Notes: generated by a model from the sequence alone, not told the origin. Shown: positions 48,952 to 57,551, counted from the first letter of the stretch. The stretch: DNA of 64,000 nt from an uncultured Bacteroidota bacterium (GCA_902790215.1 CADAQX010000002.1:1-64000), one strand, 5' to 3'. Made by a program: numbers and translations.

Positions 48952-49045
48952 AATGATAGAGGGGATAGATACGATAGATTCGATAGATATGATAGAATAG
49001 TCTATCCCCTTCTATCAAATCTATCCTCTCTATCCAATCTAAAAA
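48952..49045. repeat. Hairpin repeat, GATAGA/TCTATC arms
   Basis: GATAGAGGGGATAGATACGA and further GATAGA units pair with CTATCCCCTTCTATCAAATC and more TCTATC units, immediately after the alpha-2-macroglobulin stop and before the four-helix-bundle gene. Confidence 0.85.
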
Positions 49046-49055
49046 ACAACCTACC

Positions 49056-49730
49056 ATGCAACAAGAAATAAACCACCACTACCTCCGCAAGCAGGCCCGC
49101 TGGGAAAACCTCTGGTTCTACCAGAAAACGGTGACGCTCTACGATATGACTGTGGTGTTCTGTAGGCGGTTCCTCCCTGCCTACGGCGACCGCACAGTCG
49201 ACCAGATGGTTCAGGCCGCCCGCAGCGGCAAGCAGAATATCGTCGAAGGCTCCGCCGACGGGGTCACTTCCACCGAGATGGAGGCGAAGCTGCTGAATGT
49301 GGCTCGCGCCAGCATCAAGGAGTTAAAAGAGGACTATCTTGACTACCTTCGCAGCCACAAGCTCACGCTGTGGGACGAATCCCATCCCCGATATATCGGC
49401 ATGCAACACTTCTGCCAAAAGCACAACAAGGTGGAGGAGTACGAGCCATACTTTGAGCGATGGACTGATGAAGAGATGGCAAACGCGGCGGTTACACTTT
49501 GTTGCATGGTAGACACAATGATGCAGACCTACCAGAAAAAGAAAGAAAAGGAGTTCGTCACCGATGGCGGCATAAAAGAAAGAATGACGGCAGCAAGGCT
49601 TGGCTTTCGTTCCGATCGCAAGGAAGAGTTAGAGTCGGCCTATCGTGAGACAAATACCCTACGCACCCGCATCCAACAGTTAGAGCAAGAAAACGCCCTC
49701 CTTCGTCAACAACTCGAAAAGGGAAAATAG
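49056..49730 (+). CDS. Four-helix-bundle (23S IVP/Avd-like) protein with suffix domain
   Basis: 224 aa. The four-helix bundle of the 23S rRNA intervening-sequence-protein family (about 15-160) shows LYDMTVVFCRRFLP and AARSGKQNIVEGSADG (55-69). The C-terminal suffix motif GGIKERMTAARL (about 171-182) is typical of the longer sub-group, followed by a short coiled coil (about 194-224). Family members are found in 23S rRNA insertions and, as Avd, in diversity-generating retroelements; most stand-alone forms have no known function and may bind nucleic acid. No reverse transcriptase or variable repeat is near. GATAGA hairpins flank the gene on both sides. Confidence 0.85.
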   Translation: MQQEINHHYLRKQARWENLWFYQKTVTLYDMTVVFCRRFLPAYGDRTVDQMVQAARSGKQNIVEGSADGVTSTEMEAKLLNVARASIKELKEDYLDYLRSHKLTLWDESHPRYIGMQHFCQKHNKVEEYEPYFERWTDEEMANAAVTLCCMVDTMMQTYQKKKEKEFVTDGGIKERMTAARLGFRSDRKEELESAYRETNTLRTRIQQLEQENALLRQQLEKGK

Positions 49731-49830
49731 AAGTGATAGAAGCAGTAGAAAGGATAGAAGCTATAAACCCTGTTATCATGTCTATCCTCTTCTATTCCCT
49801 CTATCCTTTCTATCCCTCCCTGTTGATGCC
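49729..49830. repeat. Second GATAGA/TCTATC hairpin repeat
   Basis: GATAGAAGCAGTAGAAAGGA pairs with TCTATCCTCTTCTATTCCCT and CCTTTCTATCC, just after the four-helix-bundle stop. The sequence is related to, but not a copy of, the hairpin at 48952. Confidence 0.8.
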
Positions 49831-49893
49831 GTTCTTTAACGTAATTAACCTGTTTCAAGAGATGCTTTTTCTTGCTGATTCGAAAAAAAAGCG

Positions 49894-49901
49894 TATCTTT
49901 G
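49894..49901 (+). promoter_or_regulatory. -7 box (TATCTTTG) for kdd-kamA-porQ
   Basis: GCGTATCTTTGTACG, with TTGC about 20 bp upstream. Transcription from about 49908 gives a ~59-nt leader before the ATG at 49967. Confidence 0.65.
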
Positions 49902-49966
49902 TACGTTTTAAAGGTTATCCCTTTTAATGTAAAATTATTAATTATTAACAACATAAACCTATTATT

Positions 49967-51040
49967 ATGCAACCAAAAGGCAACAAGTACGGCACTCACC
50001 GTGTCATCGAACCCAAGGGCGTTCTTCCCCAGCCCGCAAACAAACTGGACAACAACATGGACGTTCTCTACGACAATGAGATTCTAATCGACGTACAGAC
50101 CCTCAACATCGACTCCGCTTCGTTCACCGACATCCACAACTACGCCAAGCAGCAGGCCGGCGAAGGTGCAAGCCAGGAGAAAATCATGGAAGAGGTGAAG
50201 AAAGAGATGTTCCTCAATGTCGAGTTGCAGGGTAAGCACCGCAACCGCCGCACCGGTTCCGGCGGTATGCTCCTCGGCAAGGTCGAGAAAATCGGCGACG
50301 CTCTCAAGGGCAAGATTGACCTGAAAGAAGGCGACCGTATCGCTACCCTCGTTTCCCTGAGCCTCACTCCTCTCCGCATCGACGAGATTAAGGAAATCCG
50401 TCCCGATGTCGACCAGGTGGATATCAAGGGTAAGGCCATTCTCTTCGAGAGCGGCATCTATGCCAAGATCCCCAACGATATGCCCGAAAAACTGGCTCTC
50501 TCTGCCCTCGACGTGGCCGGTGCCCCCGCACAGACCGCCAAGCTCTGCCAGTATGGCCAGACCGTTGTCATCCTCGGCGCAGGTGGCAAGAGCGGCATGC
50601 TCTGCTGCTATGAGGCCAAGAAGCGCGTAGGCGTTACCGGTAAGGTTATCGGCATCGCCAACAGCCCCAAGAGCACCCAGCGCATCAAGGACCTCGGCTT
50701 CTGCGACATCGTCGAGTCCGCAGCGGGCATGACCCCCGTACAGGTGTACGAACTCATTGAGAAGCTCACCAACGGCAAGATGGCCGACGTCACCATCAAC
50801 TGCGTCAATGTTCCCGACCAGGAGATGACCGCTGTGCTCTGCACCAAGGACGACGGCATTGTCTATTTCTTCAGCATGGCCACCAGCTTCACCAAAGCCA
50901 GCCTCGGTGCTGAGGGTATTGGCAGCGACGTGAACATGATTATGGGTAACGGCTACACCAAAGGCCACGCCGAGTTCACTCTGCAGGAACTCCGCGAAAG
51001 CCCCAAGCTCCGCAAGATTTTTGAAGAGCTTTATGCCTAA
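49967..51040 (+). CDS. kdd: L-erythro-3,5-diaminohexanoate dehydrogenase
   Basis: 357 aa. N-terminal segment GNKYGTHRVIEPKGVLPQPA is characteristic of Kdd; an NAD-binding Rossmann loop VVILGAGGKSGMLCCYEAKK sits near 200-219. It oxidatively deaminates 3,5-diaminohexanoate to 5-amino-3-oxohexanoate in lysine fermentation to acetate and butyrate. The next gene is kamA, the first enzyme of the same route. Beta-lysine mutase (kamDE), kce and kal are not present in this window. The leader is ~59 nt from a clear -7 box. Confidence 0.93.
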   Translation: MQPKGNKYGTHRVIEPKGVLPQPANKLDNNMDVLYDNEILIDVQTLNIDSASFTDIHNYAKQQAGEGASQEKIMEEVKKEMFLNVELQGKHRNRRTGSGGMLLGKVEKIGDALKGKIDLKEGDRIATLVSLSLTPLRIDEIKEIRPDVDQVDIKGKAILFESGIYAKIPNDMPEKLALSALDVAGAPAQTAKLCQYGQTVVILGAGGKSGMLCCYEAKKRVGVTGKVIGIANSPKSTQRIKDLGFCDIVESAAGMTPVQVYELIEKLTNGKMADVTINCVNVPDQEMTAVLCTKDDGIVYFFSMATSFTKASLGAEGIGSDVNMIMGNGYTKGHAEFTLQELRESPKLRKIFEELYA

Positions 51041-51042
51041 TA

Positions 51043-51129
51043 ATGTCCGACCAGTCTGACTAGTCCGAATAGTCCGACTTGACCGACAAACACAACAGCC
51101 TGCGGGCAAGGGAGACCCTCCCGCAGGCT
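51043..51129. repeat. AGTCCGA iterated array and GC-rich stem between kdd and kamA
   Basis: 51043-51085 holds iterated TCCGACC/AGTCTGACTAGTCCGA units. 51097-51106 (AGCCTGCGGG) pairs perfectly with 51120-51129 (CCCGCAGGCT). No T-run follows, so the stem is more likely an mRNA-processing or stability element than a terminator. Confidence 0.7.
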
Positions 51130-51154
51130 CTAGGAACAAATAATAAATAAAGAT

Positions 51155-52411
51155 ATGAAAGTTAACCGCAGAAAAGAGCTCTTCCCCGCCGTCACCGACG
51201 AGCAGTGGAACGACTGGAAATGGCAGGTCAAGAACCGCATCGAGACCTACGAGGAACTGAGCAAGTACTTCACCTTCTCGCCCGAGGAGGCAGAGGGCAT
51301 CAAGAAAGCCCTGGCCAAGTTCCGCATGGCAATAACCCCGTACTATTTGAGTCTTATCGACCCCAACGACCCGTACGACCCCATCCGTCGTCAGTGCATC
51401 CCCGCCGGTGCCGAGTGCAACATTGCTCCCGCCGACCTCAACGACCCGCTGCACGAGGATGAAGACTCTCCCGCTCCCGGTCTCACCCACCGTTACCCAG
51501 ACCGTGTGCTCTTCCTCATCACAGACATGTGCTCCATGTACTGCCGCCACTGCACCCGTCGCCGCTTTGCCGGACAGAAGGACGACGAGTCTCCGCAGGA
51601 CCGCATCGAGAAGTGCCTCGAATATATTGAGAGGACTCCCGAAGTGCGCGACGTGCTTCTCAGCGGCGGCGATGCCCTCATGGTTAGCGACAAAAAGCTT
51701 GAATACATCATCTCGCGTCTCCGTGCCATCCCGCATGTCGAGATTGTGCGTATCGGCAGCCGTACCCCCGTGGTGTGCCCGCAGCGCATCACCGACGACC
51801 TCTGCAACATGTTGAAGAAATACCACCCCATCTGGCTCAACACCCACTTCAACCACCCCAACGAGATGACTCCCGAGGCACAAGCCGCTGTGGCCAAACT
51901 GGCCGACGCCGGCATTCCCCTCGGCAACCAGACTGTGCTGCTGCGCGGCGTGAACGACTGCGTCCACGTCATGAAGAAACTCATGCACGAACTGGTCAAG
52001 AACCGTGTGCGTCCCTACTACATCTACCAGTGCGACCTCAGCATGGGTCTTGAGCACTTCCGCACACCCGTCAGCAAGGGCATAGAAATCATCGAAAATC
52101 TCCGTGGACACACCAGTGGCTATGCCGTGCCCACCTTTGTGGTCGACGCTCCCGGCGGCGGTGGCAAGACCCCCGTCATGCCCACTTACGTCATTTCGCA
52201 AAGCCCCGACAAAGTCATCCTCCGCAACTTCGAGGGTGTCATCACCACCTACACCGAACCCCGTGAATACCACGAGGAGTGCCACTGCGATGCTTGCGAA
52301 GCCAAGCGCCGTGTGGAAGAAGGCGTGGCCAGCCTGCTCGAGACCGACCGCATGTCGCTCGAGCCCAGCTTCCTCATGCGTCACGAGCGCAACAAGAAGC
52401 GCAACTCATGA
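51155..52411 (+). CDS. kamA: Lysine 2,3-aminomutase (radical SAM, PLP)
   Basis: 418 aa, typical length. Radical-SAM cluster CSMYCRHC (C126, C130, C133) followed by TRRRFAG; LLSGGDALMVSD; the PLP-lysine loop is DAPGGGGK near 331-338 (K338). It converts L-lysine to beta-lysine, step 1 of lysine fermentation. It shares a transcript with kdd (114-bp gap with a GC-rich stem). Its stop overlaps the porQ start (ATGA), unusual because porQ is a secretion gene. Confidence 0.95.
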   Translation: MKVNRRKELFPAVTDEQWNDWKWQVKNRIETYEELSKYFTFSPEEAEGIKKALAKFRMAITPYYLSLIDPNDPYDPIRRQCIPAGAECNIAPADLNDPLHEDEDSPAPGLTHRYPDRVLFLITDMCSMYCRHCTRRRFAGQKDDESPQDRIEKCLEYIERTPEVRDVLLSGGDALMVSDKKLEYIISRLRAIPHVEIVRIGSRTPVVCPQRITDDLCNMLKKYHPIWLNTHFNHPNEMTPEAQAAVAKLADAGIPLGNQTVLLRGVNDCVHVMKKLMHELVKNRVRPYYIYQCDLSMGLEHFRTPVSKGIEIIENLRGHTSGYAVPTFVVDAPGGGGKTPVMPTYVISQSPDKVILRNFEGVITTYTEPREYHEECHCDACEAKRRVEEGVASLLETDRMSLEPSFLMRHERNKKRNS

Positions 52412-53487
52412 CTCTAAGAACTAAGATCTATGAATTAAGAAAGTGCAGCCCAGTGCTCTGCACTTTCTTAATTCTTGCTTTTTTCAGCTCACCTGCCAAA
52501 GCTCAGGTGGCGGGTATGTCCACACTCTCCATCCTCGACATGCCGGCCTCTGCCCGTGCGGCCGGGGTGGGTTTTGATTACCTCTCCATCTATGGCGACG
52601 ACCTGTCGCTGGCGCTTTGCAATCCCTCTTTAATTACCGACCGGCTCAACAACCAGATCTCGGTGGGCTACGTCAACATGTTTTCAGGCGCCAACTTCGG
52701 CAGTGTGGCCTACAGCCATGCCTTCAAGAACCTCGGGGCGTTCACCTTCGGGCTGCAGTTTGGCAGCTATGGCAGGTTTGAGGGCTATGACGAAAACGAT
52801 CAGCCCACTGGCACGTTTACGGCTGCCGACTATGTGATGACCATCGGCTGGGGACATGCCGTCGACGACCACGTGTCCATCGGCGTCAACTTCAAGCCCA
52901 TTCTCTCGCAATACGAAAACTACACCGCTCTGGCTCTTGGCTTCGACCTGGCCGCCACATACGTCTCAACCGACAAATCTTTTGCCGCCACCCTGATGGG
53001 TCGCAACATCGGTGCGCAGCTCATGACCTTCGACGGCACCGCTGAGCCCCTGCCCTTCGAACTCTCGCTGGTAGGCTCCTACAAACTGCAGGATGCCCCT
53101 TTCCGTCTCATGTTCGCATTCAACGAGCTGCAAACCTGGGACCTTGCCTATGAGGACCCGCTTAACCCCTCCTCCGTCGTCGACCCGTTCACAGGCGAAG
53201 TCAGCGGTATGACCGACCTGGAGCGCACCCTCGACAACCTGGCGCGCCATGTAAATGTGGGCATTGAATTAAATATCAAAACCTCGCTCTTTTTGCGCCT
53301 TGGCTATAGCTACCGCCAGATGGTGGAGATGAAAGCCGCCGACCGTTTCAACACCTCGGGTTTCTCATTCGGTATCGGCTTCACCGTCAAAGGATTCCAG
53401 TTCTGCTATTCGCGCAACAACTATCACCTGTCGCAGGCTCCCAACTACATCTCCGTCACCACCAGCCTCGACCGTTTTTTCCGTTAA
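52408..53487 (+). CDS. porQ: Type IX secretion system protein PorQ
   Basis: 359 aa from the ATG at 52408, overlapping kamA by 4 bp. Signal peptide (VLCTFLILAFFSSPAKAQ). The body opens GMSTLSILDMPASARAAGVG and ends as an outer-membrane barrel of the PorV/PorQ/FadL type. PorQ helps attach or release T9SS cargo at the outer membrane, which fits the cargo proteins in this window. A perfect 16-bp inverted repeat (52432-52447 / 52459-52474) followed by a T-run overlaps the signal-peptide codons and looks like an attenuator. Confidence 0.9.
   Translation: MTLRTKIYELRKCSPVLCTFLILAFFSSPAKAQVAGMSTLSILDMPASARAAGVGFDYLSIYGDDLSLALCNPSLITDRLNNQISVGYVNMFSGANFGSVAYSHAFKNLGAFTFGLQFGSYGRFEGYDENDQPTGTFTAADYVMTIGWGHAVDDHVSIGVNFKPILSQYENYTALALGFDLAATYVSTDKSFAATLMGRNIGAQLMTFDGTAEPLPFELSLVGSYKLQDAPFRLMFAFNELQTWDLAYEDPLNPSSVVDPFTGEVSGMTDLERTLDNLARHVNVGIELNIKTSLFLRLGYSYRQMVEMKAADRFNTSGFSFGIGFTVKGFQFCYSRNNYHLSQAPNYISVTTSLDRFFR
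52432..52484 (+). terminator. Terminator-like hairpin inside the 5' end of porQ
   Basis: GAATTAAGAAAGTGCA and TGCACTTTCTTAATTC are perfectly complementary (11-nt loop), followed by TTGCTTTTTTC. It lies 21 bp after the kamA stop and inside porQ codons 9-23, so it may lower porQ expression relative to kamA. Confidence 0.65.
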
Positions 53488-53647
53488 AAACCCCATTCGT
53501 TAATGCTTCGTTCAATAGAACGGAGACAATGCGTTGCAGTTGACAGACTGCGATGTAGGCATTACTGTCTTACTATTCCAATCCATAGTAATTATACTCT
53601 CAACGGTAACTCACTGTCCCATCGCTCTTTCTTCAGTTTTTCATCGC

Positions 53648-53698
53648 TTGTTCTTCGGTTGTTCTTCGCTTTTAAAGCGAAGAACAACCGAAGAACAA
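53648..53698. repeat. 51-nt palindrome, 25-bp perfect stem
   Basis: TTGTTCTTCGGTTGTTCTTC with CGCTTT, one unpaired T, then the exact reverse complement. The arms iterate GTTCTTCG. Further AAGAACGACCGAAGAACGA units follow on the right. Confidence 0.9.
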
Positions 53699-53856
53699 CC
53701 TAAGAACGACCGAAGAACGATTGACGCAACCCACAGTCTTCCATTTGATGTGCTGGGGAGAGAATTTGGTATGGTTTGTGGAAGGAGTGAATCGGCGACA
53801 ATTCCATAAAAACGTTAAAAACAGCAAGGTTTCATTGTTGTTAGGAAAAAAAGTTG

Positions 53857-53864
53857 TAATTTTG
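53857..53864 (+). promoter_or_regulatory. -7 box (TAATTTTG) for lplA
   Basis: TTGTAATTTTGCATTTG, 72 bp before the lplA start, fits TAnnTTTG. Confidence 0.55.
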
Positions 53865-53935
53865 CATTTGAAATGCCGGTGCGGTGTTGCGGGTATTGCT
53901 CTGTGCAACGGTGCAGCGGCTAAAAGACGATTGAT

Positions 53936-54949
53936 ATGCCACGAATAGTTATCAGCACTCAGACCAACCCTTACCTCAATATTGCCGTTGAGAACTACCT
54001 GCTGTCGCAACCGTCAGACGGAGAAGTGACTATGTACCTGTGGCGCAATCGCCGCACGGTGGTGATAGGGCAGAATCAGAACCCCTGGGCCGAGTGCGAT
54101 GTAGAGCGTCTGGAGACCGACGGCGGCTACCTGATGCGGCGGCGCACGGGTGGCGGTGCTGTGTACCATGATCTGGGAAACCTCAATTTTTCGTTTGTCG
54201 TGCCGTATGACTGCTACGACTTGTCGCGGCAGTTCGGGGTGTTGCAGCGTGCTGTGGCCGCTTTTGGACTGACAACAGAGGTGAGCGGCAGAAACGATGT
54301 GCTGTGCGGCGGCCGCAAGTTCTCGGGCAACGCATTTGCCAAGGGCAGACACCAACGTCTTCACCACGGTACAATCCTTATCCGCACCGATGTGGAGGAG
54401 CTTCAGCGCTATCTGAAACCTAAGCCGGCCAAACTGCAGAAGCATGGTGTGGCTTCGGTGCAGTCGCGCGTGGTGAACCTCGGCGAACTGGTACCGGAGC
54501 TGACAGCCGAAAGCTTGATACCCTGCATGGTGGAGGCTTTCGAGTGCGAGTACGGCACCCCGGCAAAACGGTTGGACTTCGATGCACTGGCCGCGTCGCC
54601 TGAGGTGAAACACCTCTTTGGCGAGTTTGCCGACCCGGAATGGAAGTATGGCCGTTGGCGGCAGTTTGTGGCGCAGAGTGCGGCACAGTTTGATTGGGGC
54701 GGTGTGGAGTTGTCGGCCACGGTCGACGAGCCTACAGGCAGGGTGGAGGAGGTGTTGATAGCGTCGGACAGCCTCTTCCCCGACGCCATCACGCTGGCAC
54801 GACGTTTGCTGCAGGGCGCCTCGGTGAATGCTCGGCCCGCTGTGCCGGCGACTGATGAGCAGACCCGCCGGATAGTGGAGGATGTCGTCTCGCTGCTGTA
54901 TGGCCGCGACGATGCCAAAATGGAAGACAATGTCGAAAACCATGGTTAA
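53936..54949 (+). CDS. lplA: Lipoate-protein ligase A
   Basis: 337 aa. Biotin/lipoate ligase domain with LWRNRRTVVIGQNQNPW, the RRRTGGGAVYHDLGNLNFSF motif and SGRNDVLCGGRKFSGNAFA; a C-terminal accessory domain (about 255-337) is present. It activates lipoate with ATP and attaches it to E2 or GcvH proteins. It is followed 30 bp later by an unknown exported protein. Not obviously linked to the lysine genes before it. Confidence 0.93.
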   Translation: MPRIVISTQTNPYLNIAVENYLLSQPSDGEVTMYLWRNRRTVVIGQNQNPWAECDVERLETDGGYLMRRRTGGGAVYHDLGNLNFSFVVPYDCYDLSRQFGVLQRAVAAFGLTTEVSGRNDVLCGGRKFSGNAFAKGRHQRLHHGTILIRTDVEELQRYLKPKPAKLQKHGVASVQSRVVNLGELVPELTAESLIPCMVEAFECEYGTPAKRLDFDALAASPEVKHLFGEFADPEWKYGRWRQFVAQSAAQFDWGGVELSATVDEPTGRVEEVLIASDSLFPDAITLARRLLQGASVNARPAVPATDEQTRRIVEDVVSLLYGRDDAKMEDNVENHG

Positions 54950-54979
54950 ACAACAATACGACAAATAAATAATAGCGAT

Positions 54980-56149
54980 ATGAATATAAACGGTTTGATG
55001 AAATGGGCTATGGTGGCCGTGATGCTGCTGGCTGCCAACACGTCCATAGCACAGTCGATAGAAGATGAAAAGGCCTTGCCTGTGATTGAGCTGAGGTCGC
55101 AGCTGAAGAATATTTTGCCGTATCACGACACGGTCAACCATTTGACGGTGAGTAGTGTGTCAGTGGACCTCGACTATCGTCTCATGCGGTTTGTCATCAA
55201 GTTGGACGAGGGTCAGGTCATCAATGATGCCAACTGGTATCTTCATTATATGGTCAAACATGAGCTGTGGAACCTTGCACCCTTGGGTGAGAGTTCATTC
55301 GATTTGCGTTTGATGGTGCAGACCCCGGCGATGGAACGCAAAGGCACCGGCGGCGGTTCGTACACGTTTAAACCGGCTGAGATTCTGCAGGCGTTGCAGC
55401 CGCCCCTGTGGCAGCAGGCGCGCGAGTATATCGGGGCTTATGCCCGCCATGTGGCCAGTACGTTGCCGCATGCCGTGGCCGAAGGGGAGACGATGGTAGG
55501 CTGCCGCTACGACGCTGAGGCAAGGGTAATGACCACGACGTTTGAATATGCCGACGGGTATTGGCCCGCGGTGAAAGAATATGTGTCGGACAATATGGGG
55601 GCGGTGAGGAAAGACCGTGCCCGTGCACTTGTTGCCGACACGGCTACCAGTCTTGCCTTTGTGGCATATAAGGGCGATGTGACGCTGAGGTATGTGTTTC
55701 GCAGCCATCAGGGAGGCGATTCGATAGAGATGCTTATTCCTTCGTGGATGTGGGAGTCGGTTTTCGAACCCGGCACGGGCAGCAAGTCGGACACCCTGAA
55801 GATGGTGCAGTATATCGCCAACGAGGTGAACAGGCAGTGCCCTACGATAATCGACAGCGCTACAACGCTGGTGAGCTGCTCGCTCGACACCATTGCGCGG
55901 CTGATGGTGTATACTTATCGGGTGGACGAGTCGACGATGCACGGCCTGAAGAACAACCCCGCAGCACTGCAGTCGTTGGAACAGTCGGTGGAGCGAGCCT
56001 TCCACTCCACGGCGGGCAGAGCCATGGGGAAGTATGTGGTGGCTGCAGGTGTGAGGGTGGAATACCGCTATGGCACAGCTGCTTCGGCACAGCCGATAAC
56101 GGTTGTAATGAGTCCGTCGCGCATTAGGGAGATATTGGAGAAACGGTAG
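54980..56149 (+). CDS. Exported protein of unknown function with three internal repeats
   Basis: 389 aa. Signal peptide (VAVMLLAANTSIAQ). I see three related ~110-residue modules, each with a strand pair ending in R-L/V-M-x-F/Y/T: VDLDYRLMRFVIKLDEG (about 57-73), CRYDAEARVMTTTFEYADG and CSLDTIARLMVYTYRVDES. Each is followed by a helix (for example AALQSLEQSVERAFHS). The third module ends in a V-E-Y-R-Y strand. No known domain is recognised; probably periplasmic. It lies between lplA and the PPi-PFK gene on the same strand but is separated from the latter by a promoter. Confidence 0.65.
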   Translation: MNINGLMKWAMVAVMLLAANTSIAQSIEDEKALPVIELRSQLKNILPYHDTVNHLTVSSVSVDLDYRLMRFVIKLDEGQVINDANWYLHYMVKHELWNLAPLGESSFDLRLMVQTPAMERKGTGGGSYTFKPAEILQALQPPLWQQAREYIGAYARHVASTLPHAVAEGETMVGCRYDAEARVMTTTFEYADGYWPAVKEYVSDNMGAVRKDRARALVADTATSLAFVAYKGDVTLRYVFRSHQGGDSIEMLIPSWMWESVFEPGTGSKSDTLKMVQYIANEVNRQCPTIIDSATTLVSCSLDTIARLMVYTYRVDESTMHGLKNNPAALQSLEQSVERAFHSTAGRAMGKYVVAAGVRVEYRYGTAASAQPITVVMSPSRIREILEKR

Positions 56150-56207
56150 GGAGCGAATTTTTTCAGGCCGATGTCCGCTTTTTTGCAGCGGATTGAAAAA
56201 AAAGTTG

Positions 56208-56215
56208 TATCTTTG
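56208..56215 (+). promoter_or_regulatory. -7 box (TATCTTTG) for the PFK operon
   Basis: GTTGTATCTTTGCAAAT, with TTTG at 56182-56185 at the -33 position. The leader to the PFK ATG is ~80 nt. Confidence 0.7.
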
Positions 56216-56301
56216 CAAATCGAAAAGCACGAGGGGTAAAGGTGGAGAGTGTGTGCCGATTAGACAGAGTAAAATTCAAACAACAACATAAATACAGACT
56301 T

Positions 56302-57531
56302 ATGAAAAGTATAGCTATCCTCACTGGCGGCGGTCCCGCCCCCGGAATGAACACAGTGGTGGCCTCGGTTGCCAAGACTTTTTTGCGTGACGGTTACCGC
56401 GTCATCGGTTTGCACGGCGGCTACAGCGCCCTTTTTACCGACAAGCCCCGTATGCAGGACTTGGATTTCCTCACCGCCGACGAGATTTTCAACAAAGGCG
56501 GCAGCATTCTCAAGATGAGCCGTTTCAAACCCACCGACGAGGATTTTGAGAAACGTTTCAACCTGCCGTTCTTCACCGATAACAATGTGAAACTGCTGGT
56601 GACCGTGGGCGGCGACGACACGGCTTCGACAGCCAACCGCATCGCCAAGTTCCTGGAGAGCAAACACTACCCCATTGCCAATATCCATGTGCCCAAGACC
56701 ATCGACAACGACCTGCCGCTGCCTAACGGCTCGCCCACTTTCGGCTACAACAGTGCCAAGGCCCAGGGCACCGTCATCTGCACGGCAGTGATGGAGGATG
56801 CCCGCACTTCGGAGAACTGGTTTGTGGTTTCGGCCATGGGCCGCTCGGCCGGCCATCTGGCGCTCGGCATCGCCGGCGCCTGCCACTACCCCATGGTGGT
56901 CATCCCCGAATTCTTCAACAAGACTGAGATAACGGTTGACAAGATCATCAATCTGGTGGTATCCTGCATCGTCAAGCGCAAGATTATGGGCATCAACTAC
57001 GGTTGCGCCATGATTTCGGAAGGTGTGTTCCACAGCCTTTCCGACGAGGAGATTAAGAACTCTGGCATCCACTTCAGCTACGACGACCACGGCCATCCCG
57101 AACTGGGCAAGGTGTCGAAAGCCCATATCTTCAACGACCTGCTGGAGCGCAAAGTGAAAGCCCTCGGCCTGAAGGTGAAGAGCCGTCCTGTAGAGGTGGG
57201 CTACGAAATCCGCTGCCATACGCCTATTGCCTTCGACCTGACCTACTGCTCGCTGATGGGCATGGGTGTGCACACCCTCTTCAACCAGGGCTGCACGGGC
57301 TGCATGGTCTATTCCGACCATCAGGGCAACGTGTCGCCGCTGTATCTGAAAGACCTGCAAGACCCCGTGACCGGCAAGATCCCGCCGCGTCAGGTGAATG
57401 TGGAAACCAACAAGGTGCAGTCCTACATCAACGACATCATGGACTACATCACACCTGCCGACTACGAGGCCGCCAAGAAGTATCTGCCCAACCCCGAAGA
57501 GTACGACTTTAAGAAGATACTCAACTGGTAG
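56302..57531 (+). CDS. Pyrophosphate-type 6-phosphofructokinase
   Basis: 409 aa from the ATG at 56302. Phosphate loop ILTGGGPAPGMN (6-17), GGDDT (103-107) and PKTIDND (131-137): the second Asp of GGDD and the Lys of PKTIDND are marks of PPi-dependent enzymes (ATP types have GGDGS and PGTIDND). AMGRSAGHLAL and the RPVEVGYEIRC stretch complete the fructose-6-phosphate site. It allows reversible glycolysis using PPi, common in Bacteroidales. Cotranscribed with the 5'-nucleotidase gene 20 bp downstream. Confidence 0.92.
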   Translation: MKSIAILTGGGPAPGMNTVVASVAKTFLRDGYRVIGLHGGYSALFTDKPRMQDLDFLTADEIFNKGGSILKMSRFKPTDEDFEKRFNLPFFTDNNVKLLVTVGGDDTASTANRIAKFLESKHYPIANIHVPKTIDNDLPLPNGSPTFGYNSAKAQGTVICTAVMEDARTSENWFVVSAMGRSAGHLALGIAGACHYPMVVIPEFFNKTEITVDKIINLVVSCIVKRKIMGINYGCAMISEGVFHSLSDEEIKNSGIHFSYDDHGHPELGKVSKAHIFNDLLERKVKALGLKVKSRPVEVGYEIRCHTPIAFDLTYCSLMGMGVHTLFNQGCTGCMVYSDHQGNVSPLYLKDLQDPVTGKIPPRQVNVETNKVQSYINDIMDYITPADYEAAKKYLPNPEEYDFKKILNW

Positions 57532-57551
57532 GCTTATTCTTCAGGAAAAGC

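Larger units (their letters stand above)
53488..53935. other. 448-bp gap with a long palindrome and the lplA promoter
   Basis: Contains a 51-nt near-perfect palindrome (53648-53698), flanked by sequence ending GATTGACGCAAC like the long repeat at 8665, then ~130 bp of plain sequence and the -7 box at 53857-53864. No gene. Confidence 0.75.

Noticed and set aside
48952..49045. Direct-repeat arrays resembling a mini CRISPR (GATAGA, CAATCAAGC, CCTAAAA)
   Set aside because: Units are 6-12 nt with no regular unique spacers and form hairpin arms. No cas genes are in the window.
49056..49730. Diversity-generating retroelement around the Avd-like protein
   Set aside because: No reverse transcriptase, template repeat or adenine-variable repeat was found nearby.
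50084..52384. 766-codon minus-strand open frame
   Set aside because: Runs antisense across both kdd and kamA, two clear enzymes; a by-product of high GC and codon bias.
49967..52411. Complete lysine-fermentation cluster
   Set aside because: Only kdd and kamA are present; kamD/E, kce, kal and CoA-transferase genes are not in the window.
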